A stretch of DNA of 64,000 bases from Chlorella sorokiniana (GCA_025917655.1 CP084620.1:62001-126000); one strand, 5' to 3'; counted from the stretch's first letter, positions 42,455 through 53,939 are shown. A program made the numbers and translations. The notes: a model not told the origin generated them from the sequence alone.

Positions 42455-42623
42455 GCCGTTTGCCAGTGCAGGCGAATGCGCAATGCTGCGGCAATGCATG
42501 CGCATGCGCCTGCACTGGCAAACGGCTCAGATGCGCATTGCCGAGTTAGAGGTGCAGCTGTCAATGCCGAGCCTGCCTAGTAGCACGGGCAGCAAGGGCC
42601 CGCGTGACTCCTCGATGAGCACT
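42358..42623. repeat. long inverted repeat of a coding exon (hairpin)
   Basis: Two arms of about 120-125 bases, roughly 42358-42482 and 42499-42623, are reverse complements with about ten mismatches by eye, separated by under 20 bases. Both arms keep an open frame. The right arm on plus gives TAQMRIAELEVQLSMPSLPS and the left arm on minus gives TAQMRIGELEVQLSNPRLPS. Any transcript through it would fold into a long near-perfect stem. Confidence 0.9.
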
Positions 42624-42639
42624 GGTTGAGCTGCCGCAG

Positions 42640-43380
42640 GGTTGCTTCAACCAGTCTGTACTGGGTGGGTTGGCTCTGGACAGATTGTTGCATTTGGTGT
42701 GAACCGCATGTATGCTAGGTTGCTTGGTGTGGCAACCGTTGACGCAGTGGCGTCAGCCGCAGTTGTGTCGACGCTCACTATATTGCCCTGATGCAGCCGC
42801 TGTCTCACTCTTTCTCCAGCCTTCTGTCCCCCGCAGCATGTCTGGTCGCCTGCTACCTCCCTTCCATATAGTGAGCGGCACCTGAAGGGGCCGCCGATTT
42901 GCAGCCAGCCGACAGAGCAGGAGCGGGCAGTGTCCCCTGCACCGTCCTGCCTCGTTCTAGGTGCATTTTCATGTTTGTTTGCTGTGTCGTTTGCTTGGCC
43001 CTGCACGTCTTGCTTCGCCTTTGCACTATTATGCCCAGTTGGTACGTGCACTAGTGGTGTTAAGAAAATTGTCGGTGGCCTAAGAAAGGCTGAAGTACAT
43101 ATCAGTTATAGTATGGGGCAATGCTGCAAACATGCAGCCATGGGTGCTAAAAGAATGATATGGAGACAGGCATTATAGCTGATCACGCGTTCAAAATTTC
43201 TGTCACGCGTACGCGTGCAAGCCAGCACAAATTCAAACGCATCCATTCTGGCCGTGCAGCGGCCGATGCACATTTTGGTACATATGGTTAAGCATAAGAA
43301 GCCGGAGGGTCACCGCTGCTGCACACAACGCAGGCTGGCGATGTTCAAAGGTTGCCATACAACATGAGAAAACCAGGACA
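42640..43380. other. intergenic region, AT-richer
   Basis: No coding sequence was recognised. The section 43040-43290 is clearly AT-richer than the rest of the window and contains a small acgcgt-based palindromic cluster near 43185-43215. It should contain the 3' UTR of the HSP20 gene (-), whose stop codon is at 43381. Confidence 0.5.
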
Positions 43381-44769
43381 TCAGTCCACCCGGATGGAGA
43401 CGGAGGCGGGCTCCTCCTTGGGCGCCTTGGGCACCGTCAGCGCCAGCACGCCGTCCTCCAGGCGGGCGGTGATGGCCGCAGCCTCCACGCCCTTGGGCAG
43501 GCGGATAGAACGCGCAAACCTGCAGGCGGGTGAGTAGAAGGAGAGGACGGCAGGCGTGGGACACCGATGAGTTGCAAGGGGGCAGCCAGCCGCGGGGGCA
43601 GGGAGGGGCGCGGTGCGCTGGCTCTTGGGAAGCAGGCGAGCTGCCGCCGTGAAAGCAAGCTGCTGTGGCCGGGCCCTGCTATGCAGTGCCTGATCTAGAA
43701 GAGGCAACAGCATGCACCGCGCGCATACCTGCCAGAGGGGCGCTCGAGTCGCACAACGGAAAGCTGCGGTTCAGGGTCGTCCGCCTCCTCCCTTTGCTTC
43801 CTGTCCTCCGCAGCCTTCTCAGCCTCGGCCTCTCCAGAGATGGGCACGCTCGCGTCGTCAGCCGACACGGCGCCGCTGGCTGTGGTGGCGCCCTCCTCGG
43901 CGGCGGCGCCGGCGCCGGCAGTGCTCTGGGGCGCCTTGCGCTCCACAGACACAGTCAGCACGCCATCTGGGGACACCTTAATCTGCAGCGATCACGCATT
44001 GAAGTCCCATGTTGAAAGGAGAGGACGATAGCAGGGCATGCTGAGGGCACCAGCAGGCGCCCCCTATCCCCACCCCACACATACGCAGCCGCCAGCGAAG
44101 CTGCCATGCAACTAAACGCCGCGCCGCCGCCGCGACGCTCACCTGCACGTTTTCGCGCTTCACACCCGGCACGTCAAACAGCAGCAACACGCTGTCGCCC
44201 TGCTCCACCGCGTCAAAGGGCAGCGGGCGAGCGGCGGCGGCGCGAGAGCCGCCGCGGGTGGCTGCCTGGCGCTGCCAGGCGCTCAGCGGGGAGGGATCCA
44301 GCAGCCCGGTGGCGCCCTCCTCCAGCTCCCGTGCCAGAGACTCCAGGCTGGCAAAGGTCTGGCTGAACACGTCAGAGGGGCTGCAGGGGGTCGAAAAGGG
44401 CAGGGTTGGAAAGGAACTGCAGAGAAGCAGCTGCGGCGGCAGGAAGGCGCCGGAGCCCAGCCACCGGGCTGGCCCGATTCCCCAGTTTGTCCACAGAAAA
44501 CACGTGTAACAGCCCCTTGAAACCGCCCATATGGGCGCAAACAGCTAAATCATGTCATACCAAGGCATTAGGGAGGTTCAAGGTCGGCAACTCACCGATC
44601 GCGGCAATCAGCGGCCCAGGCATCCAGCGCCGGCGCCCCCTGAAGCGGCGACCTGGTCTGCCCCACGACATGTATTGCGGCTGGCACGAGGCGCGCGTAG
44701 CAGTCATACGACGGCTGGAGGGGGCCTAGCCAGAGGGCGGGAGAGGGATGCGAGTGTTGCGGCAGCCAT
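43381..44769 (-). CDS. small heat-shock protein (HSP20), organelle-targeted
   Basis: HSP20 proteins are ATP-independent chaperones that hold unfolding proteins. From ATG 44769 the product begins MAAATLASLSRPLARP, typical of a plastid or mitochondrial transit peptide. It continues with ALDAWAADCRDRPSDVFSQT and ESLARELEEGATGLLDP. The alpha-crystallin domain is split over three exons: AVEQGDSVLLLFDVPGVKRE (near 44210-44150), IKVSPDGVLTVSVERKAPQ (near 43985) with LSVVRLERPSGR (near 43735), and FARSIRLPKGVEAAAITARL followed by EDGVLALTVPKAPKEE to stop 43381. The GVLxLTVPK motif is intact. An Ala/Glu-rich insertion of about 45 residues lies inside the domain between the VSVERK strand and RLERPSGR. 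The first exon needs one G fewer in the G5 run at 44720-44724 to stay in frame. Confidence 0.9.
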
Positions 44770-45015
44770 GATCAGAAGCGGTGGGTGCAGAGACAAACAG
44801 AGTGATCGATAGCCACCGCTATGTTCGTGTGAATCCGTTATTAATGCTTCCAATGACCGTCTAGAAGCCCTGCTGCGCCCATGCCACGAGCTCGCTGGAC
44901 TCGAGGAGGGTGCTCTGGATCATTCTCGGCTCTGCAGCTCGTTGCTGGTGTCTTGCATCCATGGCATTCGATGGCGCAGGTCGAATCAAACCGCAAGCAC
45001 CAGTGGGTGAATCAT

Positions 45016-45049
45016 GGCGCTGCTAAGGCGGCGCCGCCTTAGCAGCGCC
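45016..45049. repeat. 34-base perfect palindrome
   Basis: The sequence starting ggcgctgctaaggcggc is followed directly by its exact reverse complement. It lies 13 bases past the stop codon of ORC3 (minus strand), so the ORC3 transcript would carry a strong 17-bp stem in its proximal 3' UTR. Confidence 0.9.
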
Positions 45050-45061
45050 GCCGCCGGCCAC

Positions 45062-46552
45062 CTACTCGTGCTCGTGGTTTGCTGCGGGCATGTGCACCAC
45101 GCGCTGCACGTAGTCTCCACGCCGGCGCCTGGCTGGCTTGATCAGCCCCACGTATTGGAGCTCAGCAGTGGCCTGCGAGAATCGTGCCGCCAGCTCCCGC
45201 CGCCGCTTCTTTTCTGCGTCGTTTTGCTCCTCGCCGCCGCTCCTGTCACCCTCGTCGGCCCCCTGCTGCTCGTCTGCTTCTTTGACCTCTTCACGGCGGC
45301 CTTGCGAGGCTTGCTGGGCCCCGCAGCGCCGACCGCGCCTGCCCCGGCGTCATCTGCCGCGTCGAGCTCGCCATGCACGGCGGCAAAGGCTGCATACCAG
45401 TCTGCCAGGTTGGCACAGGCGGGGTCCTGCGGTGGACAGAGTCGAGGGAGAGGGAAACTCAAGCTGGGACCTTATTATGTCCTTCACAATAAGTAAAAAT
45501 AAGGAAAACATGACAGCCAGAGGCATAGCAGCAGCAAGCTGAGAGCGGGGCTTACAGCCCAACTGCCAGGCAGCAAGTCTCCAAGACACAGCAGCGGCGG
45601 CCGCCGCCAGCTGCACTCTGCCTGCGCAGCCCCAGCCCCGCACTGGGGCTGCCCAGCAGCTCGAATGCCATGCAGCGCAGCAGCACCGCGCCGCCGCCGC
45701 TTGCCTGGTCGAAGAGCGTGTATGCCAGCGCGGCGTCCTCCTGGCCAGCGCAGGTGCCCATGTCGGCGGGCAGGCCCCGCAGGAACAGGTGGGGCTCTGT
45801 GAGGGCGGAGTGCAGGGCCTGCGGCAGCGTGGGGGACAGCAAACACGGGGTGAGAGCGGGAAGCGGGCCGTCAATGCGGCGATGATAGCATGCCAGGTCG
45901 GCAAGCAGCACTCGTTCTGTGGCTTCCTGCTGAGCAGCCAGCGACAACAGCGGCCTGCCAGCTACACACGCACAGCTGGTTGGCTGGCGGCACGCAGGGC
46001 TCACCGCACGTGGCTCCGACGTCAGGCAGTCCAGGGCGGCCACGTTGCAGCAAGTGAAGACAGCGGCGCCTGAATGGGCGGGAGGAGACGCGAGGGGGCA
46101 GTGAGCCTGCGTGTGTTGCAGGCGCCTCGTGGGCAACGATGCGTGCAGCCGTAAGCTGGGCAAACGAGCGGGCAACAGGGCGGCAGAGGCTGTGCCGCGA
46201 CAAGGCAAAGCACGAAGCGCTGCTGCAGAAGGCGGCGGAAGCACGGACACCTGGCAGCTGTGAGGGAAGCGGCGGAGTGGCAAGAAGGTCGGCCAGCGCT
46301 GCGGCCAGCCACGCCGCAAAGCGGGCGCCGGGGGCGGCGGCCTGCCGTTCACGCTGCGCGGCCGCGGCCGCCGCGGCGGAGGTGCCGCCCTTGGCGGCCG
46401 CGGCAGCCGCCTTCTGCAGCAGCGCTTCCTGCCTGGACTGCTTGCTGTGGAACTTGTCCCGCCTGCGCTTCTTCTTCCTCCCTTGCAGCTCTGCCTCTGC
46501 AGCTTCTTCCTCCCCCTCCTCCTCGGCCGCACTCCGCTCGGTGGCGGCACCC

Positions 46553-46584
<32 letters not shown>

Positions 46585-49500
46585 CTCTTCCTCCTCCTCC
46601 GCCACCCACGGGCCCCCTTCAGCTGCAAAGGGCGCCAGCTGCTCCAAGAGCTCCCCTGCCGCCTCGCCGCCGCCAGGCACAGCCTCCGCTACGGCCGCCA
46701 GGCGCGCCGCAAGGCGCTGCACGCCCGTGGGTGGCAGCCGGCGGAGCACCATTTCTATGCGTTCCCACAGCGGCGGCAGGTCTTGGGCGGCAAAGGTGGG
46801 GCGCAGTGCGTCCTCGATCAGCCTCCAGGGCTGCACATCTGCAGCGCGCAGCGCGTGGACAGACGACGGGGGCAGGGGACGACGCGAGTGTGGGTGTAAG
46901 CGGATCGCCACCGTGGTCAGAAAACGGCAGCACCGGGAGCACGTACGCAGAGCATCAGCACACATCCTCCAGGCAAGCAGCAGGCAGCCTCACCAGTGCC
47001 GTGCAGCCCTGCCGCCGCCGCCGCCTCCAGCAGCCAGTGCAGCCCCACCGCCCAGCGGGCCCACCCCGCCAGCGCCGCTGCAACCACCTCCGCCAGCTGG
47101 GCGGCGCTGCGCACGCTGAGCAGCCGCTTGGCCTGCACAGCAGGCGTGGCGTGCAGGCGCCAGCAGGATGGTGAGAGAAAAGAACGGGGGCCCTAATGCC
47201 GGGACGAGGGGCGTGGCGCCCTGCACGCCAGCACGCCTCACCGAATGACATGCAGCCGAGCCAGCACCCTCCACGCGGCGCAACGGTGCACAATAAGAGC
47301 GCAAGCACAGCCGCACAGCGGCGCTGGCCTGACCTCCCGCAGCGTGGCAGCATCCAACTCGGCGCAGGCGGCCGCCACCGCAGCGGGGCCCTGCAGCGCC
47401 GCCGCCGCCAGACCGCTGAGTGGCTGGGAGCGGAAGTGCTCCAGGGCGGCCACCTGCACAGGAAGAGCAGAAGAGGAATTGGAGACAGGGGGTGGTTCGA
47501 GAGAAAACGCCAGGGCGCAAGCTGACGACACAGGAGGCGGGTGCTGCGCTGCGCACGGGACGCCCGTCGGCAGAAGGGCGGCCAACAGAGCTGTGCTGCC
47601 AAGTCGCTGCGTCACAAGGCCTTGCCAACGCAGCCCCTGCTCGCTGGGCGCCAGTGCGCTCAAACCCTGATTGGAGCTGCAGCTTCCATGCATCGCTGCA
47701 GAACACAGCTCACAGCCATGCACCGCAGCGCAGCGCAGGTCAGCGCAGCGCAGCGCAACGCACCTTGAGGCCCTGCCGGATGCAGCCGGTGCTGAAGTAG
47801 TGGTTGAGGAAGGAGTCGATGAGGCGGGACACAATGCGTTGGCTGCAGCGCCACGGAGCGGAGGCAGCACTCAGCGTGAGCGGCGGTGCAGGAGGGCAGG
47901 GCAGCAAGGGGCAAAAGGGCACCTCTCCATACAAGCGACCAAGCAGCGGCAGAGGGCGCCCCGGCCCAAACGGAACGATGCTCTTTCTAGGGAGCAGTAC
48001 TACCCAGAAGCATACGTGGATGAATGGACGGCTGGCAGTGGCCAGGAGGGCCACGCGAGCACAGGAACAGGAGGCAAGGGGCCCACACAGGCGCAGAGGC
48101 AGGCGCCAGGAGGGCCAGCTGGGCACAGGGGCGGCAGCTGCATGCCTGCCAGCGGCAGCCGGCCCCACCTGAAGAGGAGGCCGGGCCAGGCGCCGCCGCC
48201 GCCCAGCAGCACGCGCCGCACCAGGCTGTTGAGGCGGGAGAGGGCAGTGGCCTGCGGCGGCAGTTGGAAGGCGAGGCAAGGCAGGCACGAGCTGAGACAA
48301 GCAGGACGGCGCTTTTGCGCGTCTCTTGATGCTGCGGCGCTCCCTCCGCGGCTGCAAAGCGCCCCTGGCAGGCGCGGCTCGCTCGCTGGCGCCTGCGCTT
48401 CTCAAGCGCCACCGCGGCAGCCCCTGCCGCGGCATGCGAGATGCCAGGCAGCGCAGCATGACCGACATGCAGCCTGGCAGCGCGGCGACAGCTGCCATTC
48501 CAGCAGGTGCGGCCGGGTGCAGCTGGCACAGGCCCCAGCGACCAAGCAGCAGCAGCCCCCCACAAGCCGCGGCCCGGGCTGCCTTTCCGAGCGGCCGCAG
48601 CCCCCCAGGGCCCCACCAGCTTGAAGTGATGCAGCTCCATGCAGCGGTCGATGACTTCAGAGTCCAGCAGGCTGTGCAGGGCGGCGGCGGTGGTGGTGAG
48701 GCCCAGCACCAGCGTCAGGGGCAGGTCCTGATACACCTGCAGTTGATTGTTGTTATGGAATCAGACTAGCCGATTCACTCATACTGTGATAGAAGTGTAA
48801 TTTTGGGAAGCGATGAGTGGCATCGTTGGAAGCGTGTTGTGGGGGGCAAAGAAGCGGGAAGGAGGTTGGCGGCCCTGGTCACAGCAGGGTGGCAGGCGAG
48901 GAGACTGCGGCAGTACAGAGAGCGAAACGGGCGGTTGCGGCGGCAGCCGTGGCGGTTGCGGCCCAGCCAGCAGCATCGGCTAGTACAAGTACAGCCGGGT
49001 CGGGCCGCGCGATCGCGCCAGCAGCGCAACGAGGGCAGCAACAGCGCTGTCTGCTTGCGCAGCGGCGGCCGCGAGCCGAAGGCAAGCCCCCCACAGAATG
49101 CGGCTGGCGGCAGCTCACCTCGCTGGCGCATGCGATGAAGTCCCGCAGGCAGCGCGCGTCCACCCCCTCCGTACCCTCCACGACCACCACCAGCGGCTGG
49201 GCGCGCGCGGCCTGCTGCGCGGGCGTCGGCCGCGCAGCGCCGCGTGCGCGCAGCTGCCGCGCGTCTGCATCCACGTGCCCGCTAGCCGCGCTTTCGCCGG
49301 GGTCGGCTGCCTCGGCAGCAGCGGTCGTGGCAGGTTGCGCTGCCTGGAACGGATGGAACGGATCTTCCGGCGGCGGTACGCCCGTCTCCTCGCGGTACCA
49401 GTGCACCAAATCGTCCAGCAGCTCTTCACGGCTGTCAGCCCGCCCGGACAGCTGGCGCAGGATCTCGCCGACTGCGTCGCCGGGGAACCGCCCAAAGGTG

Positions 49501-50110
49501 GCGGGGCTGAGCAGCGCGGCGCGGCAGCCTGAGCGGCGCAGGAAGCCGGCCAGGTTGGGGAAGGTGGTGCAGTGGTCTGCGCTGTTCACGCCGCCGGCCA
49601 GCACCAGTGCGGTGGGCAGGCGGCGCTGCATGGCGGCGGGCGGGCGCGTGCCGGGGGCGCGGTGGTGCTGCCGGGCAAACTGCAGCAGGTCGTGGAACAC
49701 CGCTTCATCGGTTTGATCCAGGGTGACCTGCACAGAATCACGTCGAGGCCGGGGGGACGGGAAAAGGGGGTTCATTTGGCTGGAAGGAAGATTTCAAGGT
49801 TGGTCCCAGGCCCACAAACGGCCCCGTCCTACGTCCGCACCTGGATTTGGTTGTCCAGCTCGGCCCAGCAGCGCTCCGCCGCAGCTGCCCTTCCCAGACG
49901 ATGGTCTTCACTTTCACCAGTGAACAGCGGCGGGAAGGCGCCCAGCTCCAGCTCGCGTTCCGTCGCCGCCAGCGCGGCCGCCGCCGCCGACGGGGCCTTG
50001 CTCTTGGTCTGCTTGTGCTGGACCGCTTGCAGCGGAGGGGCCTTGTGGATGACCACAAAGGCGTCGTCCGCCTCCAGGTCCTCGCCAGCGCCGTCGTCCT
50101 TCCACTCCAT
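45062..50110 (-). CDS. ORC3: origin recognition complex subunit 3
   Basis: ORC3 is a AAA+-like scaffold subunit of the complex that marks replication origins. From ATG 50110 the first exon is MEWKDDGAGEDLEADDAFVV. The next large exon (about 49730-49115) has the N-terminal ORC3 core: AVFHDLLQFARQHHR, PTALVLAGGVNSADHCTTFP, DLVHWYREETGVPPPEDPFH and PLVVVVEGTEGVDARCLRDF. Then follow LPLTLVLGLTTTAAALHSLL (near 48700), SRLIDSFLNHYFSTGCIRQG (near 47810), the winged-helix half with HSALTEPHLFLRGLPADMG (near 45800), DPACANLADWYAAFAAVHGE (near 45400), ARFSQATAELQYVGLIKPAR (near 45180-45120) and stop 45062-45064. The Walker A motif is absent, as normal for ORC3. An Asp/Glu/Gln-rich insertion containing a (CTG)n-encoded poly-Gln is present near 46555-46580. 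Small frame changes occur near 46270 and 45270. Confidence 0.9.
46553..46580 (+). repeat. CTG tract in ORC3
   Basis: About nine CTG units read as CAG on the coding strand and produce a poly-Gln run within the acidic insertion of the ORC3 gene. Confidence 0.8.
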
Positions 50111-50625
50111 CAGTTGCGTTTGAGTGGTGGGGCGCCGGTGGGCCTGATACCTGGCTATTCAGGTTGGGGTGGGTTGCAAAGCCCGGATGCCGCGGCCAAA
50201 CGGCCGAACACCCCTTCAGGCGAGTGACGATCGCTTCGGGGAGATGAAGTGGGTTTGGCTTCACTGCTGCAACAGGGAATCAATTGTCGCCAACCGCAAT
50301 GTACCGATGACATTAGCACAGCCAGTGCAGAAAGAGGCAGCACGCATGAAGTTGCCAGCAATGCACGGGCGCGCTCACCTTCAACTTTTGGCGCTCTGTT
50401 TGTCTTGGCATTGGTATCTCTTTGCGAAGTACCTGCCCAAGAATGCAAACCACAGCCTGCTGCGCATACTTGTCACAAACTGAGCAGCCCACTCGCATCT
50501 TCACCATAGCACACCGACGCTCCATTGCTAAGGCGGTACATTCGCCCCAAGTCATTCAGAGCAGCAAGCGGGCGAGGAGGGCATAGCCCCTGGGCGTGCT
50601 GCCGCCTTCGCCGCTCGCTGGCGCC
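50111..50625. other. divergent intergenic region, shared promoter candidate
   Basis: ORC3 (-) and the PILS-type carrier (+) start at either end. The middle section, about 50260-50520, is less GC-rich than the flanking exons. No coding sequence or specific regulatory site was identified. Confidence 0.5.
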
Positions 50626-53327
50626 ATGGACTCGGACTCGCCTGCTGCCTCGGCCGGCGGCATCTCGGCCCTGGATCTGCTGGCCACCTCAGCCACCCCC
50701 ACCATCGTGCTTGTGCTGCTGAGCGGCGTGGGGGCCGCGATGAGCCGCAAGGTGCGCGCCCTGCACGGCGGCATCGCGCGCACCCACCTGCCGCCACCTG
50801 TATGCCTCGCTGCAGCCTGCCCGTGGCCCCGACGCCACGGCTGCCCGTCCCCGCCTTGCAGGGCGTGCTGGGCGCGGAGGGCTGCCAGGTCCTGGCGCAG
50901 ATGTGCTTCTTCTGCTTCACGCCCGCCCTCACCTTTGGCAAGGTCGTGCAGGCTGTGTCGCTGCCCGCCGTCGCCCGCCTGTGGCCCCTGCTGGCCACCA
51001 TGACCCTCAACGTGCTGCTGGGGCTGGCCCACGGCGCGGCCCTGGCCCGCGCGCTGCGCACGCCGCGCCTATATCGCACCCACGTGCTGGTGTCGGTGTC
51101 AATGTCCAACGTGGGCAACCTGCCGCTGCGTGAGTGGCTGGCGCGCGTTGCGTGTGTGTGTTTGGTGGTGGTGTGTGTGTATGTGTGTGCCGGGGTGTGT
51201 GTGGTGGTGGGAAGGTGGGTGGGTGGGTGGGAGGGGGAGGGTGGCAGCGCTTGCGTAGGTTGTTAAGGGGCAGAGGGCAGTGCACAGATTCTGAGGTGCG
51301 CGCTCTGGCATGCGCACAACTGTGCGCACACGTGCATGCATGCTGCAACCCCACCCGAAACCCCTGCTGCAGTCTTTGTGACCACGCTGTGCCACGACCG
51401 GCGCGCCGTGTTCTACCGCACCCTCGGCGACAGCTGCGAGCGGCTGGGGGTGGCGTACACCGCCTTCAACATAGCGGCGGCCACGCTGTGGCAGTTCACG
51501 CTGGCCATCAACCTGCTGCGGCGGGGCAGAGACGCCGCAGCGGCGGCGGGGCGCTCGACGGCGCCTCAGCAGCGGCAGACTTGGCAGACACAGCTGCAAA
51601 CGGCGACGCAGATGGCGCACCGGGGTGTGGTGCTGGGAATAGACAGAGCGGCATAGAGGTTGTGGAGGCTGCGGCGGATGCGCGGCGGATGCAGAAGCTG
51701 CCCACCCTGTCTGACCTGCTCAAGGGCGAGCGGGGCGGGCGCGGCAGGGGCGGCAGCGCAGGCGGCTCCGGCGGCAGCACCCCAAGGGGTGAGTGTGCCA
51801 CCCTGGCGCTCACACCTGTGCAGCACCAACAACAGCAGCAACAGCAGCAACTGCAGCAGCAGCAGCAGCAGTCGGTGTTGGTTGAGCTGCAGCCCGCTCC
51901 CGGCCCCGCTGCGGCGCTGCAACACGGCGGCCGTTCACCTAGCCACGCCGCCAGCTGGCAGCAGGTGCAGCGGGGCGGGCTGAACAGCGGCACGGACGCG
52001 GCGGCAGCAGCAGACGATGACTCTGCTGCGCTGCTGCCCGGCGGCGGTGAGCGGGGTAGCAAGAGCGGCGGCGCTGTGGAGGCAGGCAGCGGCAGCGGCA
52101 TGGCGCGCTGGGCGGCGGCGGCTGCTCGGAAGCTGCGCGCCGCGGACTGGGCCGCCTTATTTCCCTTGCCCACACAGGCGGCCGTATTTGGTGAGCCGGC
52201 CTGCTGTGCATCAATGTAGCTTGTGCGCAGCTGCAGCACTTGCTGCCTGCCCCAAAGAGCGTGCTGGCTAACCTTCCCGGGAACCGGAAGGTCAACTGAG
52301 ATGCCTTGATTCTTCATCCATTCCCACACCCACCTCGCCCATTCAAACTTTCTGCCAGCCCAACATCCTGCCCATTCTTCCAAGCACACAAAAAGAACGG
52401 TTTCCCACCTCCGCCCGCCCACCCGCCCACTGCGTGCAGGCATTATCTGCGGGTGCACGCCGCCCGTAAAGGCGCTGCTGTACGGCCCCCGCCCCCGCTG
52501 GGCCTGCTGGCGGAGGTGCTGGATGCCCTGGGGGCGGGCCTCATCCCCGCGGCCATCCCGCTGCTGGGGGCCGTGCTGTACAGGCGTGGAGCCGCCCAAT
52601 TCAGGGCTTTGCTGCGGCTTTCCCCTTTTGTATTTTGTCTTGAGGGCGTTCCCATCCCAGACCCTTCCCCCACCACTCATCCCCCACCTTTTGTTCTGCC
52701 CCCACTCTTGGACCCCCACCCTCTCGCCCGCCCCCATGCGCAGGTCCGTGGGCCGCCCCTCCCGCCTGCCGCGCCGCGTCACGCTGGGCGTGCTGTGCGC
52801 CAAGCTCGTCGTGCAGCCCGCCCTCATGACCCTGCTGGTGGTGGGGGCCCTGGCCGCCCGCCTCTTCACCCCGCCCGACGCCATGTTCCTCTTCACGCTC
52901 CTCCTCTCCAACGCCACCCCCACCGCCATCAACATGCAGGTAGGCAGGGCAAGGTTAGGGCGGCAGCTGCTTGGGAAGGGTGCAACGGCGGGGTGGCGGC
53001 CAGCGGGGATCTGTTGGACGGTCGCGCCTGCAGCCGCTGCCCCTTTTAGCAGCGAGCGCCTGTCCAGGCCGTGTGCTGCGCAGCAAGCCTTGCATCGGCC
53101 CTCCTCACCCACCTTAGCCACCGTTGATGCTGTTTGCGACGCTGACGGGGTTTGCCGCCGTGCTTGCCGCCACCGTGCTGCAGACCCTCACCGTGCTGTA
53201 CCGCTTTGGCGAGGCGGAGATGAGCTCGCTGCTGTACTGGCAGTACCTGGCCAGCGTGCTCACCCTGCCCGCCTTCATCGCGCTCTTCCTGCGCATCATA
53301 GCTGTGTGGGTGGAGCCGGCGGCGTGA
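50626..53327 (+). CDS. PILS/auxin-efflux-carrier-family membrane protein
   Basis: The family (PF03547) includes PIN and PIN-LIKES transporters; PILS proteins sit in the ER membrane and affect intracellular auxin levels in plants. From ATG 50626, the first membrane segments are TPTIVLVLLSGVGAAMSRK and QMCFFCFTPALTFGKVVQAV, then VLVSVSMSNVGNLPL and VTTLCHDRRAVFYRTLGD, which match PILS rather than PIN. A long hydrophilic loop (about 51520-52160) contains poly-Gln (51826-51876), poly-Ala and Gly/Ser. The C-terminal half has CTPPVKALLYGPRPPLG, PALMTLLVVGALAARL, LFTLLLSNATPTAINMQ, and SSLLYWQYLASVLTLPAFIA up to stop 53325-53327. The exon with GPRPPLG needs one extra C in the run near 52493-52497. 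Whether the substrate is auxin in an alga is unknown. Confidence 0.88.
51826..51876 (+). repeat. CAA/CAG tract in PILS-type gene
   Basis: Mixed CAA and CAG codons encode about 16 Gln with two interruptions in the large cytosolic loop of the carrier. The codon mixture makes slippage less likely than in the pure CTG tracts elsewhere. Confidence 0.8.
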
Positions 53328-53939
53328 TGGAAAGAAAGCGCGCGCCACATGCGGCACAGCCTACAGTGTTGAAACCCCTGGCTGGACGGCAGCAGCATGC
53401 TTGTCCGCGCTGCGGGGTGGCGGCGGAATGTGTGTTGGCCACAGCCTCGACATGCTCGCTGCTGGCCGACGTCGCAAAATTTGACATGGCCCTTTGTTTC
53501 TTCCCAGGTCCTTGTTCATCACTGCTTCATCGCTGGCAGCCCTTTTGTTTGCTGTGCCGTAGCGCGGTTGCTGTGCCATACAATGTCCAATGCATGTATA
53601 TACATTTTATCTGCAGCTCCACCCTTTCGTTCGTTTCTGCCCACATGGGTTTCTGCTCACTTGTACACTTCAACGCAAACGCATCTACAATCAATATTCG
53701 TTGTCTTGAAGCAACATGATGCAGCACACAATCTGTAATTCATCACAACATCAGCATGGCAGCCTGTCGCACGTGCGCACGGCTGCGCTGGGACAGAGCA
53801 TGAGCGCGTCCTTTTGGAAGTCGGAAGTCATGCAACAATGAACAGATGTGTCCCGCCTGCTGTCCCAGCAAACGGCGTCAAAGCGATGAACTCTTCGTGG
53901 TCGATTCAGTCCAGTCTCGTCAGCCCCTGCCAGAGGGGC
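53328..53939. other. convergent intergenic region / 3' UTRs
   Basis: This region contains the 3' UTRs of the PILS-type gene (+) and of the CBP60-like transcript (-). The section 53470-53760 is AT-richer and carries the TGTAA signal annotated separately. No coding sequence was recognised. Confidence 0.5.
53734..53738 (+). terminator. TGTAA poly(A) signal candidate
   Basis: TGTAA lies about 410 bases after the stop codon of the PILS-type gene at the end of an AT-richer 3' UTR-like stretch. Confidence 0.45.

Noticed and set aside
42358-42623. Terminal inverted repeats of a transposon
   Set aside because: The arms are coding exon copies, there is almost no spacer, and no transposase or target-site duplication was seen.
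43037-43290. AT-richer island as a horizontally acquired element
   Set aside because: No gene or repeat boundary was seen and it fits a 3' UTR/intergenic segment of the HSP20 gene.
51508-53121. 537-residue minus-strand open frame opposite the PILS gene
   Set aside because: It covers the antisense of conserved membrane exons and of the poly-Gln loop, giving poly-Cys; not a real protein.
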